From Rhodobacter sp. NTK016B (GTDB taxonomy: Bacteria > Pseudomonadota > Alphaproteobacteria > Rhodobacterales > Rhodobacteraceae): 64,000 nucleotides of DNA. The stretch spans positions 1-64,000 of the forward strand of contig NZ_JAFKOK010000011.1 in the NCBI RefSeq assembly GCF_017303295.1, given 5' to 3'. Below, piece after piece: positions 34,784-42,343 of this stretch. Below the pieces are notes generated by a model. That model saw only the letters and a program-made list of their open reading frames with translations, had not been told where the DNA came from and did not search any database. Every line of letters begins with the position of its first letter. Position 1 is the stretch's first letter. The position numbers were made by a program, and so were the translations under genes.

Positions 34784-34835
34784 GTTTCGAATTCCTCCCA
34801 TCGTGGCGGGCTGCCCCTGTCGGGGTGTCCACCGC

Positions 34836-34878
34836 GGCTCCTTGATGATTATTTATCAGGGAGCCGTATATGTGTCAA
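34836..34878 (-). promoter_or_regulatory. Promoter and overlapping 11-bp inverted repeat of the CoA operon
   Basis: Read leftward, TTGACA (34878-34873), 17 bases, then TAAATA (34855-34850) form a plausible sigma-70-type promoter for the operon starting at 34783. GGCTCCTTGAT (34836-34846) and ATCAGGGAGCC (34855-34865) form an 11-bp inverted repeat with one mismatch and an 8-base spacer straddling the -10 box. That position fits a repressor operator. As RNA it could also end transcripts from the upstream SDR gene, but no T-run follows. Confidence 0.6.
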
Positions 34879-34893
34879 CGCTCCCGCGGTGCG

Positions 34894-35613
34894 TCAGCCG
34901 CGTCCCAGGAAGGGCATGCTGACCGGCAGGATCGTGCTTTCGAACAGGTTCACGTCGGCGGGCAGGCTGGCCATCAGCACCACCACGCGCGCCACGTCGT
35001 CGGGGTCCATCGACCCGGGGCGCGGCTGATCGGTGATGCCGGGCACCAGCGACGAGGTGGTGCTGCCGGGATGCAGCATGGACACGGCGATCCCGTTCTC
35101 GCGCCCGTCGAGCGCCAGCGACCGCGTGAGACCCTCAAGCCCGAACTTGCTGGCGGTATAGGCGGCGGTGTTCTGGCGCGGGACCTTGGCCGAGATGCTG
35201 CCGATATTGATGATCCGCCCGCCGCCGGTCATCAGGCGCATGGCTTCGCGGCTGCACAGGAAAACCGAGGTCAGATTGATCGCGATCACCTCGTTCCAAC
35301 GCTGCAGGCTTAGCTCGGTGCTGGGCGTGTGATCGGCGATCCCTGCGTTGTTTACCACCAGATCGGGCGCGCCATAGCTCTCGCGGCAAGTCCGGAACAG
35401 CGCCTGTACCTGCGCTTCGTCGGTCACATCTGACGTGACCGCCTGCGCTTTGCCGCCTGCCGCTTCGATCTCGGACACCAGCGTGGCCAGCTTGTCGGTG
35501 CTGCGCGCGGCGACAATGACACGCGCGCCCTCATCGGCCAGCCCGCGCGCGATCGAGCGGCCGATTCCCGAACTGGAGCCGGTGACGATGGCGATCCTGT
35601 CCCTGAGCCTCAT
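34894..35613 (-). CDS. Short-chain dehydrogenase/reductase (SDR)
   Basis: A 239-residue classical SDR with the NAD(P)-binding TGSSSGIG motif (residues 11-18), NNAG in the core, and the catalytic Ser...YTASK pair (Y about 150 in AAYTASKFG). The ATG at 35613 is chosen from the SDR N-terminus (first strand RIAIVTG) and the GGGAAGGGA upstream; ATGs at 35676 and 35751 give tails that do not belong to the fold. It is separated from the CoA operon by its own promoter. Substrate is unknown; an alcohol or hydroxyacid of the aromatic side chain is possible. Confidence 0.9.
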   Translation of the reverse strand: MRLRDRIAIVTGSSSGIGRSIARGLADEGARVIVAARSTDKLATLVSEIEAAGGKAQAVTSDVTDEAQVQALFRTCRESYGAPDLVVNNAGIADHTPSTELSLQRWNEVIAINLTSVFLCSREAMRLMTGGGRIINIGSISAKVPRQNTAAYTASKFGLEGLTRSLALDGRENGIAVSMLHPGSTTSSLVPGITDQPRPGSMDPDDVARVVVLMASLPADVNLFESTILPVSMPFLGRG

Positions 35614-35769
35614 GGCGCTGTCCCTTCCCTGCTGCGCGGCCATTTGTGTATAGTGAATGATGTTTGTCAATGTCATGTTGTCGGCGTCTCCAGATCCCTC
35701 TCGGCAGCGCTCGCTCGGGAGCGATTGAGCCAGCACGCGCGATGTATGCATTGCGGCGCCGGCTGCACG

Positions 35770-35783
35770 TTCTGCATGCAGAA
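35770..35783. promoter_or_regulatory. Perfect 14-bp palindrome
   Basis: TTCTGCATGCAGAA is a perfect palindrome roughly 155 bases upstream of the SDR start and 370 bases upstream of the transporter receptor gene. A near copy of its left part (TTCTGCATACA) occurs at 46358-46368 before the TAXI receptor gene. Confidence 0.5.
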
Positions 35784-35954
35784 AAATCCGTTATTTCTGT
35801 CATGGTATAAACCGATATGACAAAGACGAGTAACTTTTCCGGGGCGTGATATCCATATAAAATAAAATAAAAACAAATATTTGAGGTGATTTCTCGGGGC
35901 CTTTGAGGCCGAAAAGGTGATCCGTGAACTGAAGAATTTTCTTGACTGGCGCGA

Positions 35955-35971
35955 ACAACATGCGCTGTTGT
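35955..35971. promoter_or_regulatory. Inverted repeat in the Tct transporter promoter
   Basis: ACAACA-TGCGC-TGTTGT is a perfect 6-bp inverted repeat with a 5-base spacer, just downstream of TTGACT (35942-35947), where it would cover the -10 region of a rightward promoter for the receptor gene at 36153. Candidate operator. Confidence 0.45.
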
Positions 35972-36152
35972 CATGCATACCAGACGACGGGGTGTTCGGC
36001 GCCGAACCGCGCTTGCCTCTTTGTCGGATCTGGTGGGAGGAATGCCTGCGGCAGGCCAGGAACATCGCCAAACCGGGAGGGTCTGGGCGATGATGACATC
36101 CGGCCCGGCGCGCAAGATGACAGCCAGAATTCATCGATCCAGGGAGGGAAAC

Positions 36153-37142
36153 ATGACCAATCCGAAATTCAATCTCACGCGCCGCAGGAGCCTTCAGCTT
36201 GCCGGTGCCACGCTGCTCTCGTCGACGGCGGGCCTGCCTGCCTTCGCGCAGGATTTCCCGTCCGACACGATCAGCTTCATCTGCGCCTTTCCGGCGGGCA
36301 GCGGCGCGGATGTGCTGGTGCGCTACTTCGCTCAGGGTGTGAGCGAAGTGTCGGGCGTCACCGTCATCGTCGAGAACAAGGCGGGCGCGGCGGGCAACAT
36401 CGCCGCCGAATACACCGCCCGGGCCGATCCTGACGGCTACACGGTCTATGTCCATGCCGGATCGTCGACGGCGATGAACTATCATCTGTGGACCAACCCG
36501 CCGATCGATCCGCGCAGCGACCTCCGCGGCGTGGCGGCGATCAACCAGCAGCCGTTCTACATCGTGGTCGGCGCGGATTCGCCGCATCAGACGATCGACG
36601 ACCTGATCGCCTATCTGCGTGAGGCGGGCGAAGATGCGTCCTATGCGACTTCGGCCACATCGGGCCGGGTGCTGGGCGCGGCCTTTACCAATGCGCTCGG
36701 CGTGTCGCCGGTCGAGGTGCAGTACCGCACCGGCCCCGATGCGCTGCCGGACATCATGAGCCTTGCGGTCGATTTCGCCGTGTCGGACCCGGTGTCGACC
36801 ATGATCAATGCGCGCGAGGGCCGCACGCGGACCCTTGCCACCGGCGCCGGTGCCCGGATGCGGGTCGCCCCCGATATCCCGTCGCTGACCGAATCCGGGC
36901 TGGATATCGCTCAGGTCGGCTGGTGGGGCGCCTGGGTTCCGGCAGAGACCCCGGACGATATCGTCAACCGCCTGAACGAACTCTTCGCCGAAGTGCTGGA
37001 GCGCGACGACACGCAAGAGTTCCTGGCCTCGATGGGGGGCGACACGTGGATCGCCACGCCGCAAGAGGTCGACGACATGATGGTGCAGACCGTCGAAGAG
37101 GCCGAGGCGCTGGTCGAACTCGCCGATCTGCCGCGCAACTGA
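36153..37142 (+). CDS. tctC: Tripartite tricarboxylate transporter receptor (TctC/Bug family)
   Basis: A 329-residue periplasmic binding protein of the Bug/TctC family. The N-terminus carries a twin-arginine-like signal (TRRRSLQLAGATLL, probable cleavage after AFA). The mature part has the Bug core (ISFICAFPAGSGADVLVRYFA and VENKAGAAGNIAAEY). The ATG at 36153 follows AGGGAGGG. Bug proteins bind carboxylates, including aromatic acids such as terephthalate. It leads a transporter operon with TctB and TctA and lies between aromatic-degradation operons, so an aromatic or arylaliphatic carboxylate is the likely ligand. Confidence 0.94.
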   Translation: MTNPKFNLTRRRSLQLAGATLLSSTAGLPAFAQDFPSDTISFICAFPAGSGADVLVRYFAQGVSEVSGVTVIVENKAGAAGNIAAEYTARADPDGYTVYVHAGSSTAMNYHLWTNPPIDPRSDLRGVAAINQQPFYIVVGADSPHQTIDDLIAYLREAGEDASYATSATSGRVLGAAFTNALGVSPVEVQYRTGPDALPDIMSLAVDFAVSDPVSTMINAREGRTRTLATGAGARMRVAPDIPSLTESGLDIAQVGWWGAWVPAETPDDIVNRLNELFAEVLERDDTQEFLASMGGDTWIATPQEVDDMMVQTVEEAEALVELADLPRN

Positions 37143-37180
37143 TCCCGGCCCGCCCTGTCCCAAGGGCTGCCTGAACCAAC

Positions 37181-37208
37181 GTGGCGGAGAGCGCAGGCTT
37201 TCCGCCAC
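37181..37208 (+). promoter_or_regulatory. Hairpin between tctC and tctB
   Basis: GTGGCGGA (37181-37188) and TCCGCCAC (37201-37208) form a perfect 8-bp stem with a 12-base loop in the 105-base gap between receptor and permease genes. No T-run follows. It probably protects or partially terminates the receptor mRNA so that receptor exceeds permease. Confidence 0.5.
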
Positions 37209-37247
37209 AGCCATACGTAACTCTACCACGAGCCATCGGAGGCTTCC

Positions 37248-37706
37248 TTGGCGCAACTGAACAAGATAGACGTCCTTGCCGGACTCTTCGTGATCCTGCT
37301 CGGCGTCCTGTCGATTGTGGAGTCGCTGAATTTCAGCATGGGCACCACGCGCAACATGGGGCCGGGGTACTTCCCGTTCTATATCGGTGTCCTGATGATC
37401 TTGATCGGTATCGGGATCATCCTCGAAGGGCGCAAACCCGCTCGCTATGCCCTGAATTTCGGCCAGCTGCCCAGCTTGCGGGGATTGCTGATGATCCTCG
37501 CGGGGGTGATCGCCTTCGCGCTGCTGATCGAGCGCGTGGGTCTGTTGCCCGCCACCGCCGTTGCCGTTTTTCTGGGTTCGCTGGCCGATGACTCGACCCC
37601 GATGTTGCAGAAGATCCTGCTGACCATTGCGGTGCCGCTTGTGTCGGTCCTGATCTTCAAGCTCGGCCTCGGCATGAGCGCCGATATCCTGCGGTGGCGT
37701 CTATGA
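37248..37706 (+). CDS. tctB: Tripartite tricarboxylate transporter small permease (TctB family)
   Basis: A 152-residue membrane protein with four hydrophobic segments, the size of TctB. The start is a TTG at 37248 following CGGAGG, which gives the short polar N-terminus AQLNKID before the first membrane segment; no ATG is better placed. Its stop overlaps the tctA start as ATGA (37703-37706). TctB is the small, poorly conserved membrane partner of TctA. Confidence 0.9.
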   Translation: MAQLNKIDVLAGLFVILLGVLSIVESLNFSMGTTRNMGPGYFPFYIGVLMILIGIGIILEGRKPARYALNFGQLPSLRGLLMILAGVIAFALLIERVGLLPATAVAVFLGSLADDSTPMLQKILLTIAVPLVSVLIFKLGLGMSADILRWRL

Positions 37707-39226
37707 CCGATCTCTTTTCTCACATTGCGCTCGGCTTCAGCGTCGCGTTCTCGTGGCAGGGCATCTGGTGGTGCTTTGTCGGTGTCACGCTGGGCACCTT
37801 TGTCGGCGTGCTGCCCGGTATCGGAGCGCTCGCGGCCATCGCGCTGCTTCTGCCGCTGACCTTTGGGTTGGAACCCACGCATGCGCTGATCATGCTGGCG
37901 GGAATCTATTACGGGTCGAATTACGGCGGCTCGACCGCGTCGATCCTGCTGAACCTGCCGGGCACGCCATCGTCGGCGGTGACCTGTCTCGAAGGCTATC
38001 CGATGGCGCAGAACGGACGCGCCGGGGTCGCGCTGTTCATCACTGCCATCGCCTCGTTCGTCGGCAGTATCATCGGCATGATCGTGATGGGGGTGGCCTC
38101 GCCGCCGCTTGCCGCTCTGGCGATGAGCTTCAGCGGACCGGATTTCTTTTCGCTGATGGTGCTGGGGCTGGTTGCGGCGTCGATGCTGAGTTCGGGCTCG
38201 CCATTGCGCGGGGTGGCGATGATCGGGCTGGGGCTGATTCTGGGTCTGGTCGGGCGCGACCTGCATAGCGGCTTGCTGCGCTTCAGCTACGGCGTCGACG
38301 AACTCTACGAAGGTCTTCCGCTGGTGGCCGTGGCGCTGGGCATCTTCGGCCTGCCCGAAATCATCCGCAACGCGGGCAAGATCATGCCGCGCCGGATGAA
38401 GGCGCGCGACATCACGTTCCGTTCGATGATCCCGACCAAGGACGACTGGCAGAAGTCGCGCGGCGCCATGTTGCGGGGCACCGGGCTGGGATCGTTCTTT
38501 GGCGCGCTTCCGGGGACCGGCGGCCTGCTGGCGTCGTTCATGTCCTACGCGATGGAAAAACATATCGCCAAGGAACCGGGCCGATTCGGCAAAGGCGCCA
38601 TCGAAGGCATCGCCGGACCCGAGGCCGCGAACAACGCCGCCGTGCAGACCGCCTTCATTCCGACCCTTACGCTGGGCATTCCCGGCGACGTGATCATGGC
38701 GATCATGATGGGCGCGATGATCATTCACGGTATTCAGCCGGGCGCTGCGGTCATCACTTCGCATCCGGATCTGTTCTGGGGCCTTCTGGTCAGCTTCCTG
38801 ATCGGGAATTTCCTGCTTCTGGTGCTGAACATCCCGCTGATCGGGCTGTGGGTGCGGATGTTGTCGATCCCGTATTCGGTGCTCTATCCGTTCATCGTCG
38901 CCTTCATCTGCATCGGCGTCTACAGCGTGAACAGCAGCGTGACGGATCTCTACGTGCTGTTGTTCTTCGGGGTCCTGGGGGTCGTGATGGCCTTCCTGAA
39001 ATTCGAACCTGCGCCGCTGGTGCTGGGTCTGATACTGGGCCCCATGATGGAGGAAAACCTGCGGCGCACACTGACGCTGCATCGGGGCGATTACTCGGTC
39101 TTCGTGACCCGGCCGATCAGCGCGATCTTCCTGACGGCGGCCTTGCTGATCGTGGTGCTGACGATCTGGTCCGCCTATCGCAACCGCGGCAAGCGGGACA
39201 TGGCCCAGGAATCCGCCGCCGAATAA
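37703..39226 (+). CDS. tctA: Tripartite tricarboxylate transporter large permease (TctA family)
   Basis: A 507-residue permease with about 11-12 membrane segments. It carries the TctA signatures GTFVGVLPGIGALAAIALLLP and YYGSNYGGSTASILLNLPGTPSS, and a second repeat-like GALPGTGGLLASFMSY. The ATG at 37703 overlaps the tctB stop; an in-frame GTG at 37694 is less likely. Transport is driven by the proton or sodium gradient. A bidirectional terminator follows 22 bases after the stop. Confidence 0.95.
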   Translation: MTDLFSHIALGFSVAFSWQGIWWCFVGVTLGTFVGVLPGIGALAAIALLLPLTFGLEPTHALIMLAGIYYGSNYGGSTASILLNLPGTPSSAVTCLEGYPMAQNGRAGVALFITAIASFVGSIIGMIVMGVASPPLAALAMSFSGPDFFSLMVLGLVAASMLSSGSPLRGVAMIGLGLILGLVGRDLHSGLLRFSYGVDELYEGLPLVAVALGIFGLPEIIRNAGKIMPRRMKARDITFRSMIPTKDDWQKSRGAMLRGTGLGSFFGALPGTGGLLASFMSYAMEKHIAKEPGRFGKGAIEGIAGPEAANNAAVQTAFIPTLTLGIPGDVIMAIMMGAMIIHGIQPGAAVITSHPDLFWGLLVSFLIGNFLLLVLNIPLIGLWVRMLSIPYSVLYPFIVAFICIGVYSVNSSVTDLYVLLFFGVLGVVMAFLKFEPAPLVLGLILGPMMEENLRRTLTLHRGDYSVFVTRPISAIFLTAALLIVVLTIWSAYRNRGKRDMAQESAAE

Positions 39227-39248
39227 GGTTGGCATTACCCCAAGCAAA

Positions 39249-39275
39249 AGCGGCCGGTTTCCCGGCCGCTTTTTC
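39249..39275. terminator. Bidirectional terminator between tctA and HCHL 2
   Basis: AGCGGCCGG (39249-39257) and CCGGCCGCT (39262-39270) form a perfect 9-bp stem with a TTTC loop, followed by TTTT. On the other strand the loop is GAAA, with TTT after the stem, so it can also end the leftward HCHL transcript. Confidence 0.88.
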
Positions 39276-39294
39276 GTTTCCGCCACTCGCCGCG

Positions 39295-40140
39295 TCAGGC
39301 GTCGCGGTCGTATGCGCCGAGGCCCGGCTTGTACTTCTTTTCGTCGATGAACTGCGACATGCCTTTTTCGGCACCGCGATCGCGGTCGCGGAACGTCGTC
39401 GAATCCGCTTTTGCCATCAGGTATTCCAGCGATTGCTCCCAACCCATCTGGCGCACATGGTGATAGGCAGATTTCGCCGCGCGCAGCACATGCGGGTTCT
39501 TCTTTTTCAGGGTTTCGGCCAGCTTGGTCACTTCGGCGCGCAGCTGCTCTTGCGGCACCGCCTTGTTGACCAGCCGCATTTCGGCGGCCTGAATGCCGGT
39601 GAAGGTCTCGCCGGTCATGATGTAGTACATCGCATCGCGCTGCGGGATCACCATCGACACCGATTTGGTGACGATACCGGCGGGGATGATGCCCCAATTG
39701 ATTTCCGACAGCCCGAAGGTCGCATCCTCGGCGGCGATGGCCAGATCGCAGCCCACAAGCACCTGAAACGCGCCGCCGAAGCACCAGCCATTGACCATGG
39801 CGATGGTCGGCTTGCGGTAATGCATCAGCCGCCGCCATTGCCAGGCGGCATTGTCGGCAAACAGCCGCTCGCGTTCGTGCGGCGGCCAAGTTTCGGTTTC
39901 GCGGAAATACTCCTTCAGATCCTGCCCCGCCGAAAACGAGTCGCCCGCGCCGGTGATCACCAGCACCTCGGCGTCGGGGTCGCCCTCCATAGCGTTCAGT
40001 ACCGCGGTCATCTCGCGCACGATGCCGGGATTGATCGCATTGCGCTTGTCGGGACGGTTCAGGGTGATCCAGGCGATCCCGTCCTTGACCTCGGTGGTTA
40101 CGCATTCTCCCCAACCCGGGCCGCTTGCCGTGTCGCTCAT
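39295..40140 (-). CDS. Hydroxycinnamoyl-CoA hydratase-lyase (HCHL)-like 2
   Basis: A 281-residue paralogue of the enzyme at 30347, with the same NGWCFGGAF, GLSEINWGIIPAG and FIDEKKYKPG blocks. The catalytic glutamate is E147, but the residue matching Met70 of the Pseudomonas enzyme is Gln (AGQDLKEYF) and the Ser123 position is Gln (FGGAFQVLVG). The active site therefore differs from copy 1 and may accept another ring substitution or side chain. It is divergently transcribed from the marR gene with the shared operator between them, the arrangement typical of hydroxycinnamate genes controlled by a CoA-ester-sensing MarR repressor. Confidence 0.92.
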   Translation of the reverse strand: MSDTASGPGWGECVTTEVKDGIAWITLNRPDKRNAINPGIVREMTAVLNAMEGDPDAEVLVITGAGDSFSAGQDLKEYFRETETWPPHERERLFADNAAWQWRRLMHYRKPTIAMVNGWCFGGAFQVLVGCDLAIAAEDATFGLSEINWGIIPAGIVTKSVSMVIPQRDAMYYIMTGETFTGIQAAEMRLVNKAVPQEQLRAEVTKLAETLKKKNPHVLRAAKSAYHHVRQMGWEQSLEYLMAKADSTTFRDRDRGAEKGMSQFIDEKKYKPGLGAYDRDA

Positions 40141-40181
40141 TGTCAGACTCCCTGATTTCCTCTAGCCTTGAAGTAATCTTA

Positions 40182-40198
40182 TATAAGGCAACCTTACA
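40182..40198. promoter_or_regulatory. MarR-type operator between HCHL 2 and marR
   Basis: TATAAGG-CAA-CCTTACA is a 7-bp inverted repeat with one mismatch and a 3-base spacer, ending 6 bases before the marR start codon and 41 bases from the HCHL start. A repressor bound here would block both divergent genes. The same arms occur inverted at 22155-22171 before the aldehyde dehydrogenase operon. Confidence 0.75.
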
Positions 40199-40204
40199 TA
40201 GTCA

Positions 40205-40660
40205 ATGTCGGCATCAACGCGAAGCAAGCGCAGCCAAGGCGCGCGTCCCCGGTTGATCTATCTGGTCAACAACCTCAATCTTCTGGTGCGCCGGATGCTG
40301 GACGAGCGGTTGAAGCCGCATAATCTGGGCGGGCTGCAATACACGATCCTGACCCTGATCCGCGACCGCGACGGCATTTCCTCGGCCGAATTGTCCCGGC
40401 GGTTCTTCGTCACCCCGCAGACGATGAATGAATCGGTCACGGCGCTGGAACGGCGCGGCCTGATCGCGCGCAAGGAAAGCGAAGCGAACCGCCGGATCCT
40501 GATCGCCCGCGTGCTGCCCGAGGGTCTGGCCCTGCTCGAAACCTGCGACAAGATCGCGGACGAGGTCGAGGCCGAGGTTTTTGCCGACCTTCCGGCAGAC
40601 AAGCAGGACGTGCTGCACGATCTGCTGCGCGACCGTATCGGCCGGCTCATGCAGGGCTAG
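40205..40660 (+). CDS. MarR family transcriptional regulator
   Basis: A 151-residue winged-helix repressor. The recognition region is SSAELSRRFFVTPQTMNESVTALERRGLIARK (about residues 58-90), followed by the wing (NRRILIARVLPEG) and a C-terminal dimerisation helix. It is divergent from an HCHL gene, as are the known hydroxycinnamate regulators CouR, FerR/FerC and HcaR, which are released from DNA by hydroxycinnamoyl-CoA. The operator touches its own start, so it is probably autoregulated. The ATG at 40205 lies 7 bases after the operator, leaving almost no leader, so the transcript may be leaderless or nearly so. Confidence 0.93.
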   Translation: MSASTRSKRSQGARPRLIYLVNNLNLLVRRMLDERLKPHNLGGLQYTILTLIRDRDGISSAELSRRFFVTPQTMNESVTALERRGLIARKESEANRRILIARVLPEGLALLETCDKIADEVEAEVFADLPADKQDVLHDLLRDRIGRLMQG

Positions 40661-40730
40661 GCGAAAGCTGCTGCCGTGCGATGTATAATGTTGAATATCG
40701 TTTGATAGATTGGTGGATTCATCATACCTT

Positions 40731-40753
40731 CCCATGCAACATGTCTGCATGGG
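40731..40753 (+). promoter_or_regulatory. Inverted repeat overlapping the UbiD ribosome binding site
   Basis: CCCATGCA (40731-40738) and TGCATGGG (40746-40753) form a perfect 8-bp inverted repeat with a 7-base loop. The right arm ends in the GGG of the GGGAGAG ribosome binding site, 10 bases before the start codon at 40763. As RNA it would hide part of the ribosome site; as DNA it is a good operator. Confidence 0.6.
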
Positions 40754-40762
40754 AGAGCGCAC

Positions 40763-42295
40763 ATGAATGCCGCCAATGGAACGACCGAGTCCCTCGATCT
40801 TGACCGCTTCAGCCTGCGCCGGTTCGTCGAGGCGATGCGCCAAGCCGATGAGCTGGATATTCGCGAAGAGCCGGTCGATCTGGTCGATGTGGCGGCGATC
40901 TTGCAGAACAACCCCAAGGCGGTGTGGTTCAAGAATGCCGGCGGCCAAGAGCTGATCGGCAATGTCGTCGGCAGCCGCTCGCGTCTGGCGATGGCCTTCG
41001 GGGTGCCGCCCGGCGAGGTGGCGCTGGAGGTGAAGCGCCGTCTGTCGAACAAGCCCCAGCTGGTGGAATTGCGGCGCGACGAGGCGCCGGTGCAGCAGGT
41101 CGTGCAGATGCCCGACGAGGCCGATCTGCTGGATTTCCCCGTCCATCTGCAGCACGGGATGGACGGCGCGCCCTATATCTCGGCCACCATCGATTACACC
41201 GCTGATCCGGCCACCGGCCGCCGCAATTGCGGGATGCGCCGCCTGATGATGCGCGGGCCGCTGGAAGCCGGGGTCGATCTGATCGCGCCCTCGGATCTGC
41301 GGGTGATGTATATGGCGGCATCGGCGCGGGGCGAGCGGGTGCCGGTCGCCTATGTCATCGGCTGTCACCCGATCGATATGGTCTCGGCCACGATGAAAGT
41401 GCCGACCGATGAGCTTGAGCTGCTCTCAAGCCTGCGCGCGGCGCCTTTGCCGGTGGTCAAATGCGTGACCAATGACCTGATGGTGCCCGCCGATGCCGAG
41501 ATCGTCATCGAAGGCTATTTCCACGAAGCCGGTTATGTCGAGAAGGAAGGCCCCTATGGCGAGTATCTCGGCTATTACGGCGGGGTAAAGACGAACCCGG
41601 TCTTTCACGTCACCGCCATCACGCGCCGTCAGGACGCGCTGTTCCAGACTGCGACGATCAGCGGCAACCGGATGGACCTGACCGATACCTCGAACCTTGA
41701 GGCGTTGCGCATGGAAATGGCGGTCTGGTCGGCGCTGGAAGGCGTCGCGCGCCAGCCGGTCGCGGTCTATGCGCCGGTCGCGGCGGGCGGGTCGATGAGC
41801 ATGCGCTTTTCGATCAAGCCGACCTATCCGGGCGAAAGCCGCTCGGCGCTCTATGCCGTGCTGGGCGCCGTGGGGGTCAAGAATGTCTTTGTGGTCAACG
41901 ATGACATCGACATTTTCGACGACAACCAGATGGAATGGGCCTTTGGCACAAGGTTTCAGGCCGACCGCGATCTGGTCATTGCCACGGGCGTGCGGCTCAG
42001 TCCGCTGGACCCGTCGCTGCATGGGGCGCGGACCGGGGCGAAGGCGGGCTATGACCTGACATGGCCGATGGAACATGCCGACCGCTGGGAGCTTCGCACA
42101 CCCTCGGCCCCGACTTATGAGGGCAAGAGCTTTCCGTCGATCCGCGCGGCGCTGCAGGACGGGCCGAAGCGCTTCGAGGAACTGATCGCCGCTGTCGGCA
42201 GTCGCGACGGGCGCGAGATCGTGCGCGAGCTGCACGGGTTCCGCGGGCAGGGGCTGGAGCGCGACGAGAGGGGGCGCTACTTCCTGAAAACCTGA
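40763..42295 (+). CDS. UbiD family prenyl-FMN-dependent decarboxylase
   Basis: A 510-residue member of the UbiD superfamily, which uses prenylated FMN to (de)carboxylate aromatic or alpha,beta-unsaturated acids. The catalytic E-R-E set is visible: arginine at 159/160 in GMRRLMMRG, E262 and E267 in EGPYGEYLGYYGG. Length and layout match aromatic-acid decarboxylases such as 4-hydroxybenzoate and vanillate decarboxylases, not only ubiquinone UbiD. The cofactor maker UbiX is encoded at 53323. It lies between marR and a convergent flavin hydroxylase, ends in a strong bidirectional terminator and appears to be monocistronic. Substrate is unproven. Confidence 0.94.
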   Translation: MNAANGTTESLDLDRFSLRRFVEAMRQADELDIREEPVDLVDVAAILQNNPKAVWFKNAGGQELIGNVVGSRSRLAMAFGVPPGEVALEVKRRLSNKPQLVELRRDEAPVQQVVQMPDEADLLDFPVHLQHGMDGAPYISATIDYTADPATGRRNCGMRRLMMRGPLEAGVDLIAPSDLRVMYMAASARGERVPVAYVIGCHPIDMVSATMKVPTDELELLSSLRAAPLPVVKCVTNDLMVPADAEIVIEGYFHEAGYVEKEGPYGEYLGYYGGVKTNPVFHVTAITRRQDALFQTATISGNRMDLTDTSNLEALRMEMAVWSALEGVARQPVAVYAPVAAGGSMSMRFSIKPTYPGESRSALYAVLGAVGVKNVFVVNDDIDIFDDNQMEWAFGTRFQADRDLVIATGVRLSPLDPSLHGARTGAKAGYDLTWPMEHADRWELRTPSAPTYEGKSFPSIRAALQDGPKRFEELIAAVGSRDGREIVRELHGFRGQGLERDERGRYFLKT

Positions 42296-42296
42296 G

Positions 42297-42323
42297 AAAA
42301 GGGGGCCGCGAGGCCCCCTTTTT
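42297..42323. terminator. Bidirectional terminator between UbiD and flavin hydroxylase genes
   Basis: GGGGGCC (42301-42307) and GGCCCCC (42312-42318) form a 7-bp stem with a GCGA loop, flanked by AAAA on the left and TTTTT on the right, so it works for both convergent genes. Confidence 0.9.
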
Positions 42324-42343
42324 CCACGCCCTCAAGGCCCGCG

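Larger units (their letters stand above)
35614..36152. other. Large divergent promoter region between SDR and Tct transporter
   Basis: A 539-base gap without a supported gene. It holds a perfect 14-bp palindrome TTCTGCATGCAGAA (35770-35783), a TGTCAT/ATGACA pair (about 35798-35822), a long A/T tract (35856-35885, AAAATAAAATAAAAAC), TTGACT (35942-35947) and ACAACA-TGCGC-TGTTGT (35955-35971). A TTGACA facing the SDR gene lies near 35669-35664. Several regulators probably bind here. The open frames across it have no ribosome site or family match. Confidence 0.65.

Noticed and set aside
35531-37256. Leftward frames in and around the SDR/tctC gap
   Set aside because: They cross an A/T-rich promoter region and lie antisense to tctC; no ribosome site or conserved sequence.
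37445-40114. Leftward 889-residue open frame
   Set aside because: Antisense to tctB/tctA and out of frame with HCHL 2; low-complexity His/Arg/Asp composition and no ribosome site.
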